This document shows, one piece after another, positions 34,986-52,320 of a DNA stretch of 64,000 nucleotides (positions are counted from its first letter, which is position 1; each line of letters opens with the position of its first letter). Both the position numbers and the translations under genes were made by a program. The DNA is from Apostichopus japonicus. Lineage: Eukaryota > Echinodermata > Holothuroidea > Aspidochirotida > Stichopodidae. Below the pieces are notes generated by a model. It was not told where the DNA came from, did not search any database, and saw nothing but the letters and a program-made list of their open reading frames with translations. The stretch spans positions 1,713,001-1,777,000 of the forward strand of contig NC_092562.1 of the NCBI RefSeq assembly GCF_037975245.1, written 5' to 3'.

Positions 34986-37900
34986 CCTACCGCCAGCATC
35001 AGTAGTTTGTTTTCTCAGAACCCATCTTATATACACAATGAAATTAATCAAACAACCAGGAGATTTCCCAGTATCCAGGAAAAACTCCTTTTGAATACTT
35101 TTAACAACGCTATCTATGCTAAAATTTCGAGACATAAAAACATTCCTTTTATTTGTATTCCTTTTTTATTGATGTTAGTCTAATAAAGTCGCCACAACAC
35201 ATGTTCCTTAAGCAAACTTGACTTTCAATGATGTGGTGTTGATAAAAAAAAATATTAAAGATGTGCTTAAGCAGTAAGTTGCCGAGGCGAAGTGTGCTTT
35301 TCAATTTTTTCTGCTTTTTTCTACGTTAACTTTGTCCTAATTTGCAATTCAAATTATGTTAAATAACACCATTGATTATAATACACTTTGTGATGTTTAT
35401 AGCTGTTCAAACGCAAATTGTTTTGTAAAAGTGTATTTATGGCCTATAAAAATCCGAAAGAATAACTTTGTTAACTTTATTCATATCATATTCATGAAAT
35501 GCGTGCTCGATATTGTTAACAAATAGTGTGTTTTTAATATGATTATATTGTTCTTAGTTTCTAAACTTGTATATTTTGTATAAAAATTGCATACATATGT
35601 TAGCATATTCCAACCAGCTGTGCTCTAACTGCACGGGGGGGGGGGGAGGGGAACATACCTGCGTAATTCATCATAAACGCAACGTAAAGTTAACTTGTCT
35701 AAAATAACTTGACAATTGTTAATCGCCATTTGGCATTGCGAGGATTTTTTTTATAACGACTGAATATCATGTTAGGTGTTACTTCTATGACAAGTCATTG
35801 GTTATTGAACACATGTTAACGTACTAAGTACAATTACTCCCCGGTAAACCCTCGACCAATAGGTTTGGACATACAGTTATTTAAAATGACTTTCCCCCAA
35901 CCCCTCCTTTTGACCTGTACTGTTTCCCCTCCCCCAATTCCATAGTGTCCCCTTTGCTCTCACAACCCCCCCCCCCTTTTGACCCTTTCGCTACTTTGTA
36001 TACACCTTCTACCCCTTCCCCGCTGCTCTCCCATTGACCTCACCTATACTACACCACCTCTACTACCCCATTTGCCGTCTTTCCCTTGCCGCTTCCCCTG
36101 ACCCATTCCCTCACCTTATTTCCTATCTTGCTCATCCCCTCATCTCCTCACCCCTAGTCCCTCATGCCCTCACCCGCCACCCCAACCCCACATTATTCCT
36201 CTTTAGCACTTACTACCAGCGAAAACCTTTTCTTTTGTTAAAGAATGGGAAATACATTTCTGTTCAGTAATTTGGGTTTCCTATAATTTTGGTTAATTAA
36301 GTAAGTAAATTAAATCAACTGTTTCAATCTATTTGAATACCAAAAGTTGCTCATCAGAAAAAAGAAAAAAATCTACTTATCAGATTGGTATACGATACCA
36401 CGTCACCTCCTTACACTTCAAACAGACACTCTCTTACCGTTGAAACTAGTATAAGTACTCAGAGATTAGCTGTCTTTCGCTGCTTGAAGTGTAAAATGTT
36501 TTATGAGAAAGACCCCCGCCTGAAAATCGAATAACCTTTTCGAGGATATTTCGTATTTTGTCATAATTTTCTTTTGGGAGATGGACGGGGAGTTGTTGCA
36601 CTTCCTGCAGTGTCACGTAACTATTGTATCAACTTGGTTGTACTATTAATAATGGTTAGATTTTTTTATTTCTTCTTTTATTTTGTTGGAAGAGAGAGAG
36701 GGATGGATGGGGTTATTTTTAGGGGAAGGGAGAGAGAGAGACGGGGGAGGGGAGAAGGCGGGAGGTAGGAGGAAGGAAGTAAGGAGTAGCTCATTATTAA
36801 AGTAATTTTACTACGAAAGTGGAAGTGGTTCAAGAAAATTCTTTTTTTTATTTTGGCTGAAGTTACAGCTTTTCTTGAATTTCAGTGAAAAGAGTAGAAA
36901 CTTTACTTACAATCCAAACAAACAACCTAACGTTTCCCCCCCCCTCCCACCCCCTTCACACACACACACACACACACACAGACTTATCAAACTACATCCC
37001 ATAACTTCCAAATCTTCCAGCATTGCTAAACACTAAGTTTTCTTCACATTGTCGACAGTTTAATTCATAAGTCTTGTGTGGAAGAGAAAAAGATATACGA
37101 TGTAATAATAAGCTCAATATTTGTTAGAAATCTTAACTAGCATGATGACCATTTTTTTTTTTTTTTTTAATCGCAAAAATCTTTTTAACACTCATTTAGC
37201 TATTGTTTTGTTAAAGATTTGCAAAAGAAAAAGGGTTATACGGGTATAAATTTGTTATCATTTTTTGTTCTTTCTTCACATTATCATCGTCCACATAGTA
37301 TAGTTACCCCCCTCGCCCTTGACCCCCCTCGCCCTTGATCCCCCCCCAGAAAAAGTCAACGTTTCTGTGAATTTCCAGTGTAAAAAATTATATCTCTTTA
37401 TTGATTTTATTTAGTCACAAAGCACGTCAGTAATTAAAACAATCGTTTTGAATTTAACAATAACCAAGGAAGTTAAAAAGGTAAGATATTTCTTCATTCG
37501 AAACTAATAGCTGCCTTATAAAGGTGGGTGTTGAGGTGGGGTATGATTGACTGGAGGAGGGGGGGGGTTGAGGAGGGACGTCATACAGATTACTAAGAGA
37601 AAAAATACTAACAAAATTAGAAAATAATAATAGTAAATATTATCCTTAGTTGTATCAGAATAACACTTCACAAAATATTTCATGGGAACAGAATGTCCCA
37701 CGCGATCTCATTGTGCATCTGCATGCTCGCAACATTTTGAACCTGTTGGCGTAGTCAATCTGGCGGCGCTGTGAAGTTTTAAATAACAAGGATGTGAGCC
37801 CGCCCCTGTTAGTGTTGTTGCTGCATGTATTTGTGTGTGTTTTTGTTCCTTTACCGTTAAGTCATATTGAAGTAATTACGGAATATTTGGGGAAATAGTT

Positions 37901-38270
37901 AGTGAACAAATGTAGCAAAATATTAAAAGGTAAAGTTTCTCAGTCCCGTCTTTCGTAACTTCGTATTTTTGTTGTTGTTGAACTGCTTGTAAATTTGAAG
38001 CTTTTCTGAATCCATGTATATCATTGATAAAAAATATTAATAACCATCAACCTAATTAAGTTTTATCTTATTTTTCTTAATTTTTACGTTATTGTCAATT
38101 ATTTAATTTTAAATATGCAATATTGTTTTTAGCGTGAGATTTGATTTGGGTCCCACAAAGTTTAAGTAATGTTTTTTAAATAATTGTATATAAACTACAA
38201 CCCATGTGTGGTTTAACGCCGTGACGTCATCGTTTTCTGGCGACAGTTGGTGAGTAAATGTAGGAAATTA
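34986..38270. other. Gene desert
   Basis: It has G runs near 35635, a pyrimidine-rich stretch at 35890-36190, a GA-rich stretch at 36685-36780, a (CA)n tract at 36956-36981 and C runs near 37340. A TGACGTCA palindrome is at 38222-38229. No gene is recognised. Confidence 0.4.
36956..36981. repeat. (CA)n microsatellite
   Basis: About 13 CA dinucleotides following a C-rich run. Confidence 0.95.
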
Positions 38271-38430
38271 ACTATATGAGAATCTTACCCCTATGTTGGG
38301 TGGTCTTGGTGGAATTGACGGGGGAGGGGGGGGGGGTTAGGTGGGGGAGGGTAAAGTTGAACGGGACGGAAATTTTAAGTTTCCCCCTTTTGAAATAGGG
38401 TTTATCATATACGTTCGCTGTGCTTTTACA

Positions 38431-38432
38431 GC

Positions 38433-38466
<34 letters not shown>

Positions 38467-38477
38467 ATATGTATAAA

Positions 38478-38520
<43 letters not shown>
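38431..38520. repeat. (AT)n/(ATGT)n microsatellite
   Basis: AT dinucleotides interrupted by ATGTATGT and ATAAATA, ending in TACATACATACA. Confidence 0.9.
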
Positions 38521-38521
<1 letters not shown>

Positions 38522-38711
38522 CATACATATTTATTGCATGGTAGTTATATATATGTTCAAATTTGTTTTGAAGATAGTCAAACATTTTATGACATGTATA
38601 TCACGTCACGAAATGTTAGTTTTCTAATGACCCGGTGTCAAGGTGATATCCGCTACCATATGTACAGTGATAAGCTAATCAAATTTAATTGCCGTGTATT
38701 ATGTTGTGGTG

Positions 38712-38712
38712 C

Positions 38713-38761
<49 letters not shown>
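38712..38761. repeat. (AT)n microsatellite
   Basis: About 50 bp of AT dinucleotides. Confidence 0.95.
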
Positions 38762-38764
<3 letters not shown>

Positions 38765-41441
38765 TCAATTTAGCCTGAATGGAACAGACAGGTTATGAGA
38801 CATTTTGGTTTCTCTTGGCCGAAGTCATAAAACGACACGGTCGTGTGAAGATGTGTCAACCTCGCTGCTATGATTAAACGTTTTCGTACGAAACCGGAAA
38901 TGTGTTTATGATATGAGTTCACATTTGTACAGCTTTAATTTGAAAGTCTACTCGATACGCCTTATCCAATGGAAGGGAGAGAGAGGGGGGGGGGGAGTGA
39001 GGGTTGCACTTCGAAATTGAGGAAGTGTGTTCGTATGTATTTTAACTCTGCAGTTCTATGACTTGAAAATTACCTTGCATTGGCAAAGACATGAACAAAT
39101 TAAGATACGTGTAACATTTATATGTTACTTTTGTCCATCGTCCATTTTATTTGGCCATCCCCCCAAGCATCAAAATATAAATAAATAAATAAATAAAAAT
39201 ATATAAATGAAAAACACAAATGTTAACTCTTATCATTTGAAAGAAATGGCAGCAGGGTAGGCCAACTACTGAGACACTTTGACAATTACCAGCTTATTTC
39301 TTTGATCAACTAGTTAAAAACACATACTGAATTAGCTTTATCTTTTCTTTAATTTGTTTTGAAGTATCTGGCAACATCATGCAGAGTGACTGACGTCATC
39401 AATAATTTGCCTAAAAAAAGAAAAAACGTTCTGTTTCGTTATAATGTAGACATGATTTTGTGCAAAATTATTTTCTGGGTGGCTGAAGTTGATTGCTTAG
39501 CAAACATTGCAGCCAATTGCAATCTTTAGGTCAAATACACATCTTCAGAGCAATTTGTATCGCAAAGCGATATGATTTTCTGTTTTATTACATTTGATAT
39601 ATTATAAATGAATCTAGCCCAACACCAGAATGAATGATGTCCACAGGAACATTTCAGTACAAAATACAATCATTCAATCATTCTTTTTTTCCAAAGTGGA
39701 AAAAAATAAATTCTATAAAAGATTCTTACATTGTGATGAAAATCTAACGATACATACAGCATTGACAGCTAAGCAGAACATTTATATAAATGTAACAGCA
39801 GGTTTCAAGGTTAACATCTATAAGATAAAAGATTTATATATAACAGCATATGTAAAGCTTTTTTATTTATACTGCATGCATGGTATCATAGACCACCCGC
39901 TGATATCCAACTTCCCGGTTTAGCCAATCTGAATAAGTTGCATTCAATCAAGTCATATATCGAGTTTGTGACAAGTTCTTGAAACGGGGTTGCCAAGAGA
40001 ATGGAAATATTTTCCCCTTTTAGCTGCTGCATTTAGCTGCTGTTAGGTCCAAGGAGGAACTCCCTGCATCCTCTGACCAAGCCACTTGTAATGTTTACCA
40101 ATGCATCTTACTTAATGGATCAATACGTGATCACCATCACTTGGCCATTTCGAATTATTTCATTAAATGAACAACGTTTCTTTTATTCCACAATTTAAAT
40201 GGTTTGTTCCTTTACATTCTTTAAATTTACTTAAAAAATCTTAATATCGTAATAATATCACGTATCTATACTTACCTCAAGTTTTGCTATTGTTACTAAA
40301 ATGTGATAAATTCAACCAGCAATATTTTGAATACCACATGTAAGAATTGTATGCAAATTTTCACCACTAAGTCTTTAGATTAACATTTCCCTTTTACATG
40401 TCAAAATTTATAATTTTCCTCCGAACTAATACTGTTTAAGTAACAAATTTGCCTATTATTTGTGCTTCAAATAATGAAATATATGTCGAAAATGTTGCCT
40501 TTTCTCATGACCTTGGATTTTGGTAAATTGTTTAGACCAAACGCCAATACAAAAATGCTTATATTTTTGAATTAAAAGAAAACTGAGTAAAGATACTGAA
40601 AAAAAGAAGAAAAATTGGTTTACTAAACCGGCGATACTAACATTAATTGATAATTATGTATCCATAGTAACAAATGTTAGATAAAAACACAGCTTTTATG
40701 TTAACAAGCAAACTTAAGTTGACTTCACCAAGACCTGACAGAAGTTTCACCTTCTTGGCCAAAAGCAAAAAGGAATATACTTATCTTCACGTGACATAAT
40801 ATTAGTAAATATTGATAATAATAAAAAAATTAATAGAAGAGAATAGCATAAAATAAAATAAAATAAAATAAAATAAATAAATAGACGAATATAAACCACC
40901 ATCTGGTCGGTGAAAACACACGTGACTGCGAGATCAATGGCAAGGGATCTTTTTCCAAATTTTGCAAACTTATGCAATTTATTTTGTCAAGTTTCTTTAC
41001 AGATAGTTTCTAGGTAGTGTTTGTACCCACGTCCCATGGAATAAATATTTCAAGAGGCTATATATTGCACTGTTGGATTTTACGGTCGACTAACAAAATA
41101 TTACAGTTGTTCGTCTTAATAGTTATCTGGTGCATGGCATGCAGTGTTTTGTTTATCCCTGTTACCATCGATACAACAAATTTAAAAGAAATCAAGAAAA
41201 TGCGGGTAAAAGCCTAACCTGGAACTATACTTATGATGGTCTTTATTCAAAATTTCAATAAAGTATAGCGAAACAGAAAGAAGTGTTTTTTCCCCCTTTG
41301 TATAAAGGTTACTTTGTAGAAAAAGATTGTTATCATTGAAATACAATTGTTATAGCTGTGTATATAATTTACGTTATCTTAATTAGGCATCACCTCTACA
41401 ACTTTGAAGACTCACACCCTTCAGTATTTGCTTTCAGGTTC
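38762..41441. other. Gene desert
   Basis: AT-rich, with a G run near 38984, an (AAAT)n tract near 39176-39200, a TGACGTCA palindrome at 39391-39398 and a (TAAAA)n tract at about 40847-40884. No gene is recognised. Confidence 0.4.
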
Positions 41442-41462
41442 GATATATATATATATATATAA

Positions 41463-41542
<80 letters not shown>
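41442..41542. repeat. (AT)n microsatellite
   Basis: About 100 bp of AT dinucleotides with two AAATA interruptions and one ACAT interruption. Confidence 0.95.
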
Positions 41543-41749
41543 GTTGTGGTGTATACCTGTTACCGTATATCAATGTTGCTACTAAGCCTACATGCAAACT
41601 ACAGGTCTTGAATGCAGACATTTTCGTACCCGGTAAAAATTGTTTAAATCTTTATTCAAGTATACCGGTAGAATTACAATGTAGACTGAAAAATGAAAAT
41701 ATCATTGAAAAATAATGTCAAGAACCCTGTTAAGCATGTATACATACAC

Positions 41750-41840
41750 GCACATATACATATATATACATACATATATATATACATAAATATATAGTCT
41801 ATATATATATATATATTCATATATATATATATATATATTC
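41750..41840. repeat. (AT)n/(ATAC)n microsatellite
   Basis: Compound tract of CATATA, TACATA and ATATAT words. Confidence 0.85.
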
Positions 41841-43103
41841 TTTCTTTCTTTGATCATTTTCTTGATTGATCGATTGACTGATTGGTTTATATACTTACTT
41901 TTTATTGATTTATCTATTTATCTATATTTATTACGGACTATCGATAACATATCGACATTACTCTTAACTCTAAAGTAAAGAGTTTAAGAATAAATACTTC
42001 CTGATTACGCTGGTCGATATGCGATATATGGTGCGTTTCCTCCACCCATATAGTGTGTTTTATATTATTCTAATTATATTTCATGTTTTCTTCTCTCTTC
42101 GAATTTTCCAGTAGCATATATACATGACTTCTACAAAATAATTTGCAAAGTGTATTCACCACATTAAAATTGTTTATGTTGTCAATTTTACAGATCCTTC
42201 AAGTAATATTGATTTTGTTTGATTGACCTCTATACAGCCACGTTTGTCTTAATTGTTTCTTTTAAGGAATATTATTTTGCTGATCGTAAATTTATCTCTA
42301 AACAATATAAAAATTACCCAGAATGCTCCACTTTACTCTTTGCATTATATAACACTTTTTGGCTCGAGGCGCCCGTCTAATTTTTTTTTTTTTCTTAAAG
42401 TAAACTTGTTTTCCTTATACGCCTTAATACGCACGGTACGTAATAACCACATCACACCCTCTACATTACGCATGACAGCCACCTTAACCTATATCGCCGT
42501 AAATTTTCTCAAAATATTATTTCAAAGCGTTAAGGGTTCTTCTTACGCTTGAAATGCCTGCTGTATAGCCCCGTATTACAGATTGGTTGTTAATTTACCC
42601 TGAAATAAGCGACAGTGCCGCCTTTTCTTTTTATTCGTATTACATAGTGTTAAGCCACTCAGACCTATAAAGAAGAATAAGAAAAAAGACAAAAAAAAAA
42701 AAAAAGGTAAGTATATAGATGGACAAATTTCATCGACCCAAATACGTACAATAGTTTTTATTGTATAAGAATCCATGCGGTGAATTCAATCACACACAAA
42801 CCTATTTTCTCTTCTCTCTTTTCTTTTTTTCAATTTGGAAGGCTAAAGAAAACTTGTTTACATACGAGAAACTAATGCGGCTTTTTAGAGCGTATATATT
42901 CGCTTCTATTGAACTTATAATGAAACTAGGAAGAAAAAAAAAAAAAAATACCGCAGGCAAAGTTTGAAATGTATTTTGAGTAATAACTCGGCCATTAGAT
43001 CTTTTTGCCTTTTTTTGTGTTTGTATATCAGGATTTCTAAGAGAACTTCCGCCATAGGTTGAAAGCATTCAGTTGTAATTATTTGTCAAAGTAGGTATAC
43101 ACA

Positions 43104-43130
43104 ATATGGATTAACATATATAACATGATA

Positions 43131-43187
<57 letters not shown>

Positions 43188-43231
43188 TTATATATAATTA
43201 TACACACATATATCATGTTATATGTGTTAAT

Positions 43232-43237
<6 letters not shown>
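43104..43237. repeat. Inverted repeat enclosing (GT)n and (AT)n
   Basis: ATATGGATTAACATATATAA at 43104 onward is mirrored by TTATATGTGTTAATCCATAT at 43218-43237. The arms are about 35 bp (43104-43138 and 43203-43237), and the loop of about 64 bp is (GT)n and (AT)n. A second (AT)n tract follows directly, to about 43267. Confidence 0.8.
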
Positions 43238-43267
<30 letters not shown>

Positions 43268-43269
<2 letters not shown>

Positions 43270-44139
43270 ATTGAGGTAAAAATTTCAAATTTGAAAATTG
43301 TGCCATATTTCGAATACTACTCTATTGATGATTGCATCCGTTGCTCTGATCAATTGGTTAAACCAAATTGGCTTGCCATACTCGGACGACAATGGATAAA
43401 TGGGGATGGTCAGTATTTTTTAAATTAATTTAAAACGATTTTGTGACAAATTCATGTCGATATAAGCAGCTATCTCTCACTCTTCCTTATATCCTGTTTA
43501 CAACGCCAAACTTGTTTGCTATTACTTATAATATATTTCCTGCTATTTTCATTGTTAAAAGATGTTTTAATATCAATATTCCATTCGTCGTTGTTTATCA
43601 ATTATAGGTGGTATTCATCTCGAAACAAAATATCTGATATATATAATTCTATTTTATTACTAACTATAGAAAAGCGGGCCTGAAAGTCAAGAATATAATA
43701 ACATTAACATAGCGTATATAAGATTAACTTAAAATAGTTCAGATGACCTTTGTAAGTATAACACAAAATAAATAACACATTTATTCAAAACACCCGGATT
43801 ATAAGGCCGCCAAAACAAACAGGGAAAGGGGGCGGGTGGGGGGGGGGGGTGGGATATACCATGTTTCCTGATTGGTTACACTGTCACGTTGTTTAGTGGA
43901 AAAATAGTCAGCATTATACAGACTCATTTTACTCCGGTAATGTTTACATCGAACTATCCCAAACCAAAGGCAAACTTTGCGTTTACATTGCGGCTTAACT
44001 CAATAATGCAGCTTCACTTGATACGACCAGTATTATGCATCCAATTACCTGGAGTAATTTGTGCACTTTTATGAGAGTTCAACTCTTAAAATGGATGTCT
44101 AACACACTAACACTCATGCATACATCACAATATTAAGGT
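43268..44139. other. Non-coding stretch
   Basis: AT-rich, with a G-rich tract near 43828-43850. No gene is recognised. Confidence 0.4.
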
Positions 44140-44305
44140 ATTGGTGAAGAGAGAGGTAGAGAAAGAGAGGTGAAGAGGGGGGGGGGGGTGGAGACAGACA
44201 GGCAGAGAGACGGAGAGGTGGAGAGAGAGAGGGGTAGAGACAGACATACAGACAGACAGACAGACATACAGAGAGGTGGGTGGAGAGAGGGGGAGACACA
44301 CACAG
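44140..44305. repeat. Purine-rich GAGA/GACA repeat
   Basis: Alternating (GA)n, (GACA)n and G-rich tracts, including several GACAGACA units. It gives long open frames in several phases because stop codons are rare in it. It is not coding. Confidence 0.9.
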
Positions 44306-44877
44306 AGGGAGAAAGTGTTCGCCATTTTTGTTACAAGGCTGTTTGTCCACCCGGTAATATACTGCAATATGTGTATCTTGTTGTTACCCCCATATCGTTA
44401 TCATCTCGTCTTGCTTACACGAGCAGAGCATTTCAGCTACCGCGTTCAACCGTAATTTTCCGACTTGCTTTACCACTATATTTTGCAATTTCTGGGTCGT
44501 TTATTTGAAATACAATACTATTTATTGATAAAGTTTATGCCACATTTTTGTTGGTGGGAAAATTTATCACATCTTCATCTGCGATTCAGCATGTACCGAA
44601 GTGTAAAGTATCGTACGAGGAAACAGATAATGCAAATTTAAAGAGGTAAGATGCACAAACAGAGTGTCGAGGTTAACAGGATTTTATCAAACTCTGCATG
44701 AATACAAAAAGAGTGACTATTAAAACACATCTATTGACGTGCTAGTTAAATCCCATGTATACTACGATATAGGCCGAATTACTTGTTTATTTGGTTAGCC
44801 TTGTTAATGCTAAAGACGTTTGTTACTTAGTAATGTTAAAATGACAGTCAGAGGGTGAGGAGACAGAAATGTCTGCT

Positions 44878-44945
44878 AATCCTCCACCCTCCCCCTCCCC
44901 CTCCCCCTCCCCCTCCCCCTCCCCTCCCCTCCCCCTCCCACCCAC
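44878..44945. repeat. (CCCCCT)n simple repeat
   Basis: About ten CCCCCT or CCCCT units. The complementary strand is G-quadruplex-capable. Confidence 0.9.
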
Positions 44946-46214
44946 CACTCTACACAAAGAACCAACGAAAGATATAAGCTACCCCCAACCGTCCCACAGT
45001 CGAATCGTATTGTTAAGCTTTTGCTATAAACATGTGCAGCAAAATCAACCAGCATCATTGGTCTATGTGGTAGAGATTACTTGTAATTGAATTTGTTTTT
45101 GCAAACACGTAAGAAAAGTCTTATTCCATTCGTATGGGAGATAGTCATACCTTTAATGTCCCTTCACAAGGTGAATTAAATCGACTTTAGCAAGTCTAAA
45201 TATGATATCATCATGCTTGAATGTTTTAATGATGTTTCCATATTATCGAGTTATCCTACAATGTTTATATATTCAGTAACAGAGATGTGTTATGCAAATG
45301 CTGAATTTGACAACATTGGAACTTGTACTTTTATAAACTGGCATTGGTTACAGAGTCCAAACTGCCAGCATTTAACTTGAAATTCTGAGCCAAAAAAAAA
45401 GAGGGGCAAAGTGAAAGGTTTCCATGCTAGCGGCACTATGACACTATCACACATTGACAAAAATTACAGCTTGCTGACTGAATTTGAGACACCGTGAGGA
45501 AGATTAAATAATTTGGGGAAGTTTTTCATTACAAAGGTCACAAAAAGGATAACTTGATTTGATTCTGCTTCAGTTCGTCTGTAATTGAAAATGAAAGTGA
45601 TTGTTTTTTCTCCAATTCTTATGAAAGCAAAGGTCGTTTTTTTTGGGGGGGGGGGGGGATTCCCGTACCTAAGTGTAATTTAACATTGTTAACATGACTC
45701 GATATCTCGAGAAATAGCTTATTTTTCCGAATTATATATTTTGTTTACTTTATGTTAAGAACATCTAAATTATTCAATCTGCTTGAAATTTTAATAAAAT
45801 AAATTAAGATTTTTCTTTCTTTCTCACGATAATTTTAATATTTACCTCCATTCTGAAATGTGTGCCTGTGTATGTGTGTGTGTGGGGGGGGGGGGACTTC
45901 CCAATAATATAGAGAACTTCTTCATATTTACCTTTAACTAATGGTTAATTACATAAAGTAAACAAAAATAAATTCTTCTTATTTGCTTTTACTAATTTGC
46001 CAATTAAAAATTAAAAACATTTATCATTTTTCTTTCTCCAATTTTCTTTTAAATTAACTCATTTTCTTAATCGGTGGTTGACTCCGCGATATCTCCCAAA
46101 ATATGCCGTAGTGACTCCTCAGAGGGGTCACGTGATCGACATTAATTTGAATATTCATCGTGCGTTCTGTATTATACTGTTGACTTCGGTTCACCCAGGT
46201 TTATTGAAGCAGCT
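44946..46214. other. Non-coding stretch
   Basis: AT-rich, with G runs near 45643 and 45885. A near-perfect palindrome lies at 46111-46131 (GTGACTCCTC-A-GAGGGGTCAC) and overlaps a TCACGTGA E-box at 46128-46135. No gene is recognised. Confidence 0.4.
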
Positions 46215-46267
46215 TTGGGGGGGTGGGGGTTGGGGTTGGGGTTGGGGCTGGGGCTGGGGCTGGGGTG
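46215..46267 (+). repeat. (TTGGGG)n/(CTGGGG)n G-rich repeat
   Basis: GGGGGGG, then TTGGGG and GTTGGG units, then three CTGGGG units. Regular four-G runs every six bases make it a strong G-quadruplex candidate. Confidence 0.8.
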
Positions 46268-46427
46268 GCTTTACGAAGCCAACCAAGAAATATTCAAATT
46301 AAGGCTGGCTGACTGGCGTTGATCGATTAAGACATCCTCCATTGCCAAATCTTTGGCATGAATTTGAACAGAAATACAAACCTATGCGTTTTATCTTTAC
46401 GATTTTCTCAAATTTATCATAATTTTC

Positions 46428-46800
<373 letters not shown>

Positions 46801-46924
46801 TTTCAAATAATAACTCCCGTGCAGAGCTGTGAAAGAGAAGAAACAAACTAAAAACCTCTATAGCTGTAAACAGAAAAATGGACATGTGTTTTATTTATAA
46901 TAATGAATATACCTTGATTGTTTA

Positions 46925-46994
<70 letters not shown>

Positions 46995-47093
46995 AATTCC
47001 CAAATTACTTTAAATTCGAGACGGGGATAAGCTTATGCCATACTGATTTTTTATATTTTTTTATGGTCTTTTACAGAGAGAACTGTTATTTCG
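46801..47093. repeat. Tandem duplication, copy 2
   Basis: Head-to-tail copy of 46428-46800 with the same ends. Its (AT)n tract is only about 65 bp (46927-46991), which accounts for the length difference. Near identity implies a very recent duplication or an assembly artefact. Confidence 0.9.
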
Positions 47094-48391
47094 TTATACC
47101 CTTTAAAATGATACTGTCCCCCCATCGTGAACAAGCGTAGAGTACCATCACAATTGTTTCATATGCATCGCTTCATTTATTAAACCACGACAATACCATA
47201 ACATAACGATAGCTAAAAACGTAAAATTTCTTGTTGACAACTATCTTTCTACCAAAATTTTCTAGTTGTTTCTAAAAAAAAATCTGTATCCAAATGTATA
47301 TTTTGTCTGATGTCTCTGTTGTTTTGGCATCTTCTAACTACGATTATCTCTCTCTTTTTTTTTCTTTTTTTTATTCAATTTTAAATAAGCTACACCCAAA
47401 AAATAAAACATCAAGAAAGCTTAACTTTTAAGCTGTAGACATTTCTTACGAATAAAGTGGGAGACGTTTTTTTAATTTTTTTTATGACTTCTCATTGCCC
47501 AGTAGGGTCTAATGTTATAAAATTAAATGTCACGAAAATTTAGCTTTACGCAAAATGAGCAGATCATGTTATAAGTTGTATTTAAGTATCATACACCCAT
47601 ACATACATACACATACATACATACAAACACGCATACTATACAAATATTGTCCTTACTGTCATTCAAACTATGATATAGTTAAAACATGAAACCGATTATT
47701 TATGTTACGAGATCGATATATCTTTTGATCACTTGATGGACTTTTTAAAATCAATCGATTTACAAATAAGAAAAAAAAGGGAGAATCACGTTTTCTTTTT
47801 GGTTCTTCGATTGAGCCATGACAGGTGTTTTTCTTTCATTTTTATTATATTAAAATCTTTGCGTATCACTCTGACTCCAATATTTTTTTTTCTTTTCTTT
47901 TTTCGTGTCGCTAATAAATTCTCATCAATTATTAATCATTGTCGTTGTTGAAGAAAAAAAACATGTAAAAAAGAGTGTTTTATAACACTGGAACCCAGAA
48001 TTTGTAACAAACAAGCTTAAATTTATAACTTCCCACTAAAATTGATTGTTTGTCACCGTGATCAATCAACCGCCTAGACAAGTCGTACATTATAGAACAA
48101 CAGATATTGATTACAGACAAAGCAACACAAATCATATACTATTCATATCTTGATTCCTTTATTGTCATCGATAGTATAGAACGAGTACCCACACAAAACC
48201 TGCTGACAATTCACGACATAGGTTAAAATGCTGGCAATATATATGAAATATTAAATATAGAAATTACACTAGAATTAACAAGAAGGTTAACAGAGAACTG
48301 AACTCCAAAAACATACGTTCTATGCAACTACTGGATACAAATCCTGAAAGTTTTTTCACTGTTCTTGATTTTCCAACTCATTACGATTTTC

Positions 48392-48395
<4 letters not shown>
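47094..48395. other. Non-coding stretch
   Basis: AT-rich DNA with a (CATA)n tract at about 47590-47635. No gene is recognised. Confidence 0.4.

Positions 48396-48487
<92 letters not shown>
48396..48487. repeat. (AT)n microsatellite
   Basis: About 92 bp of AT dinucleotides. Confidence 0.95.
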
Positions 48488-51326
<2,839 letters not shown>

Positions 51327-52008
51327 GGGAAATATTATATGTTTCTGTAGTCAAAATATAATTGTGTATCTCTCTGTCTGAATTAGAACACACCTGTGTG
51401 TGTGTGTAACACAGTAGACCTAGTATGGTCTAGTATGGTCTAGTAGAATGTTAAGACTTGCCAAGATTTTTGTGCTACCCTATATTTTACCTTCATGTAC
51501 CCTAACCCCTGCAAAATTCAGTTCACTGCCACAATGGGGTCAATTTAATAACAAACTTTTGTATAAATTGTCAATGGGTTACCCTACAATATCATAGTCC
51601 CCTCCCCCTCGCCCCTCCACCTCCCCCTCCCCCTCCCTCCAGTACAATGCATGTTGCTGTGTAGAGATGGGGAAAAAACCTTGTTTATTAAATCAGGAAG
51701 AGTTCCCTGGTTCAATGTCCTCCAACAGAAAGTTTCTAACGAAACGAAAGTCTTCATAAACTAGTTATTGCAATTGCCAGTCACCAAAACTCGATATGGA
51801 TAGATAGCCACACTGACCAATTGATATTGCGGAAACAATCGTTTTTATGACTAATTAAGATGGTAACTAAGTAGATGAGTATTCCTGTATAGGGATATTA
51901 TTTAACTACATCACACATACACTCTTGTAATTAGTCGTGTCCATTCGCTGTTTAGAGTAGTGGACGATATCTGCATATCTGGTTACCAATATTATACAAG
52001 TCAAATAT

Positions 52009-52320
<312 letters not shown>

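Noticed and set aside
34523-35135. Overlapping open frames on both strands in C-rich DNA
   Set aside because: The pyrimidine-rich minisatellite lacks stops. Composition (Pro/Leu/Thr/Ser) follows the repeat.
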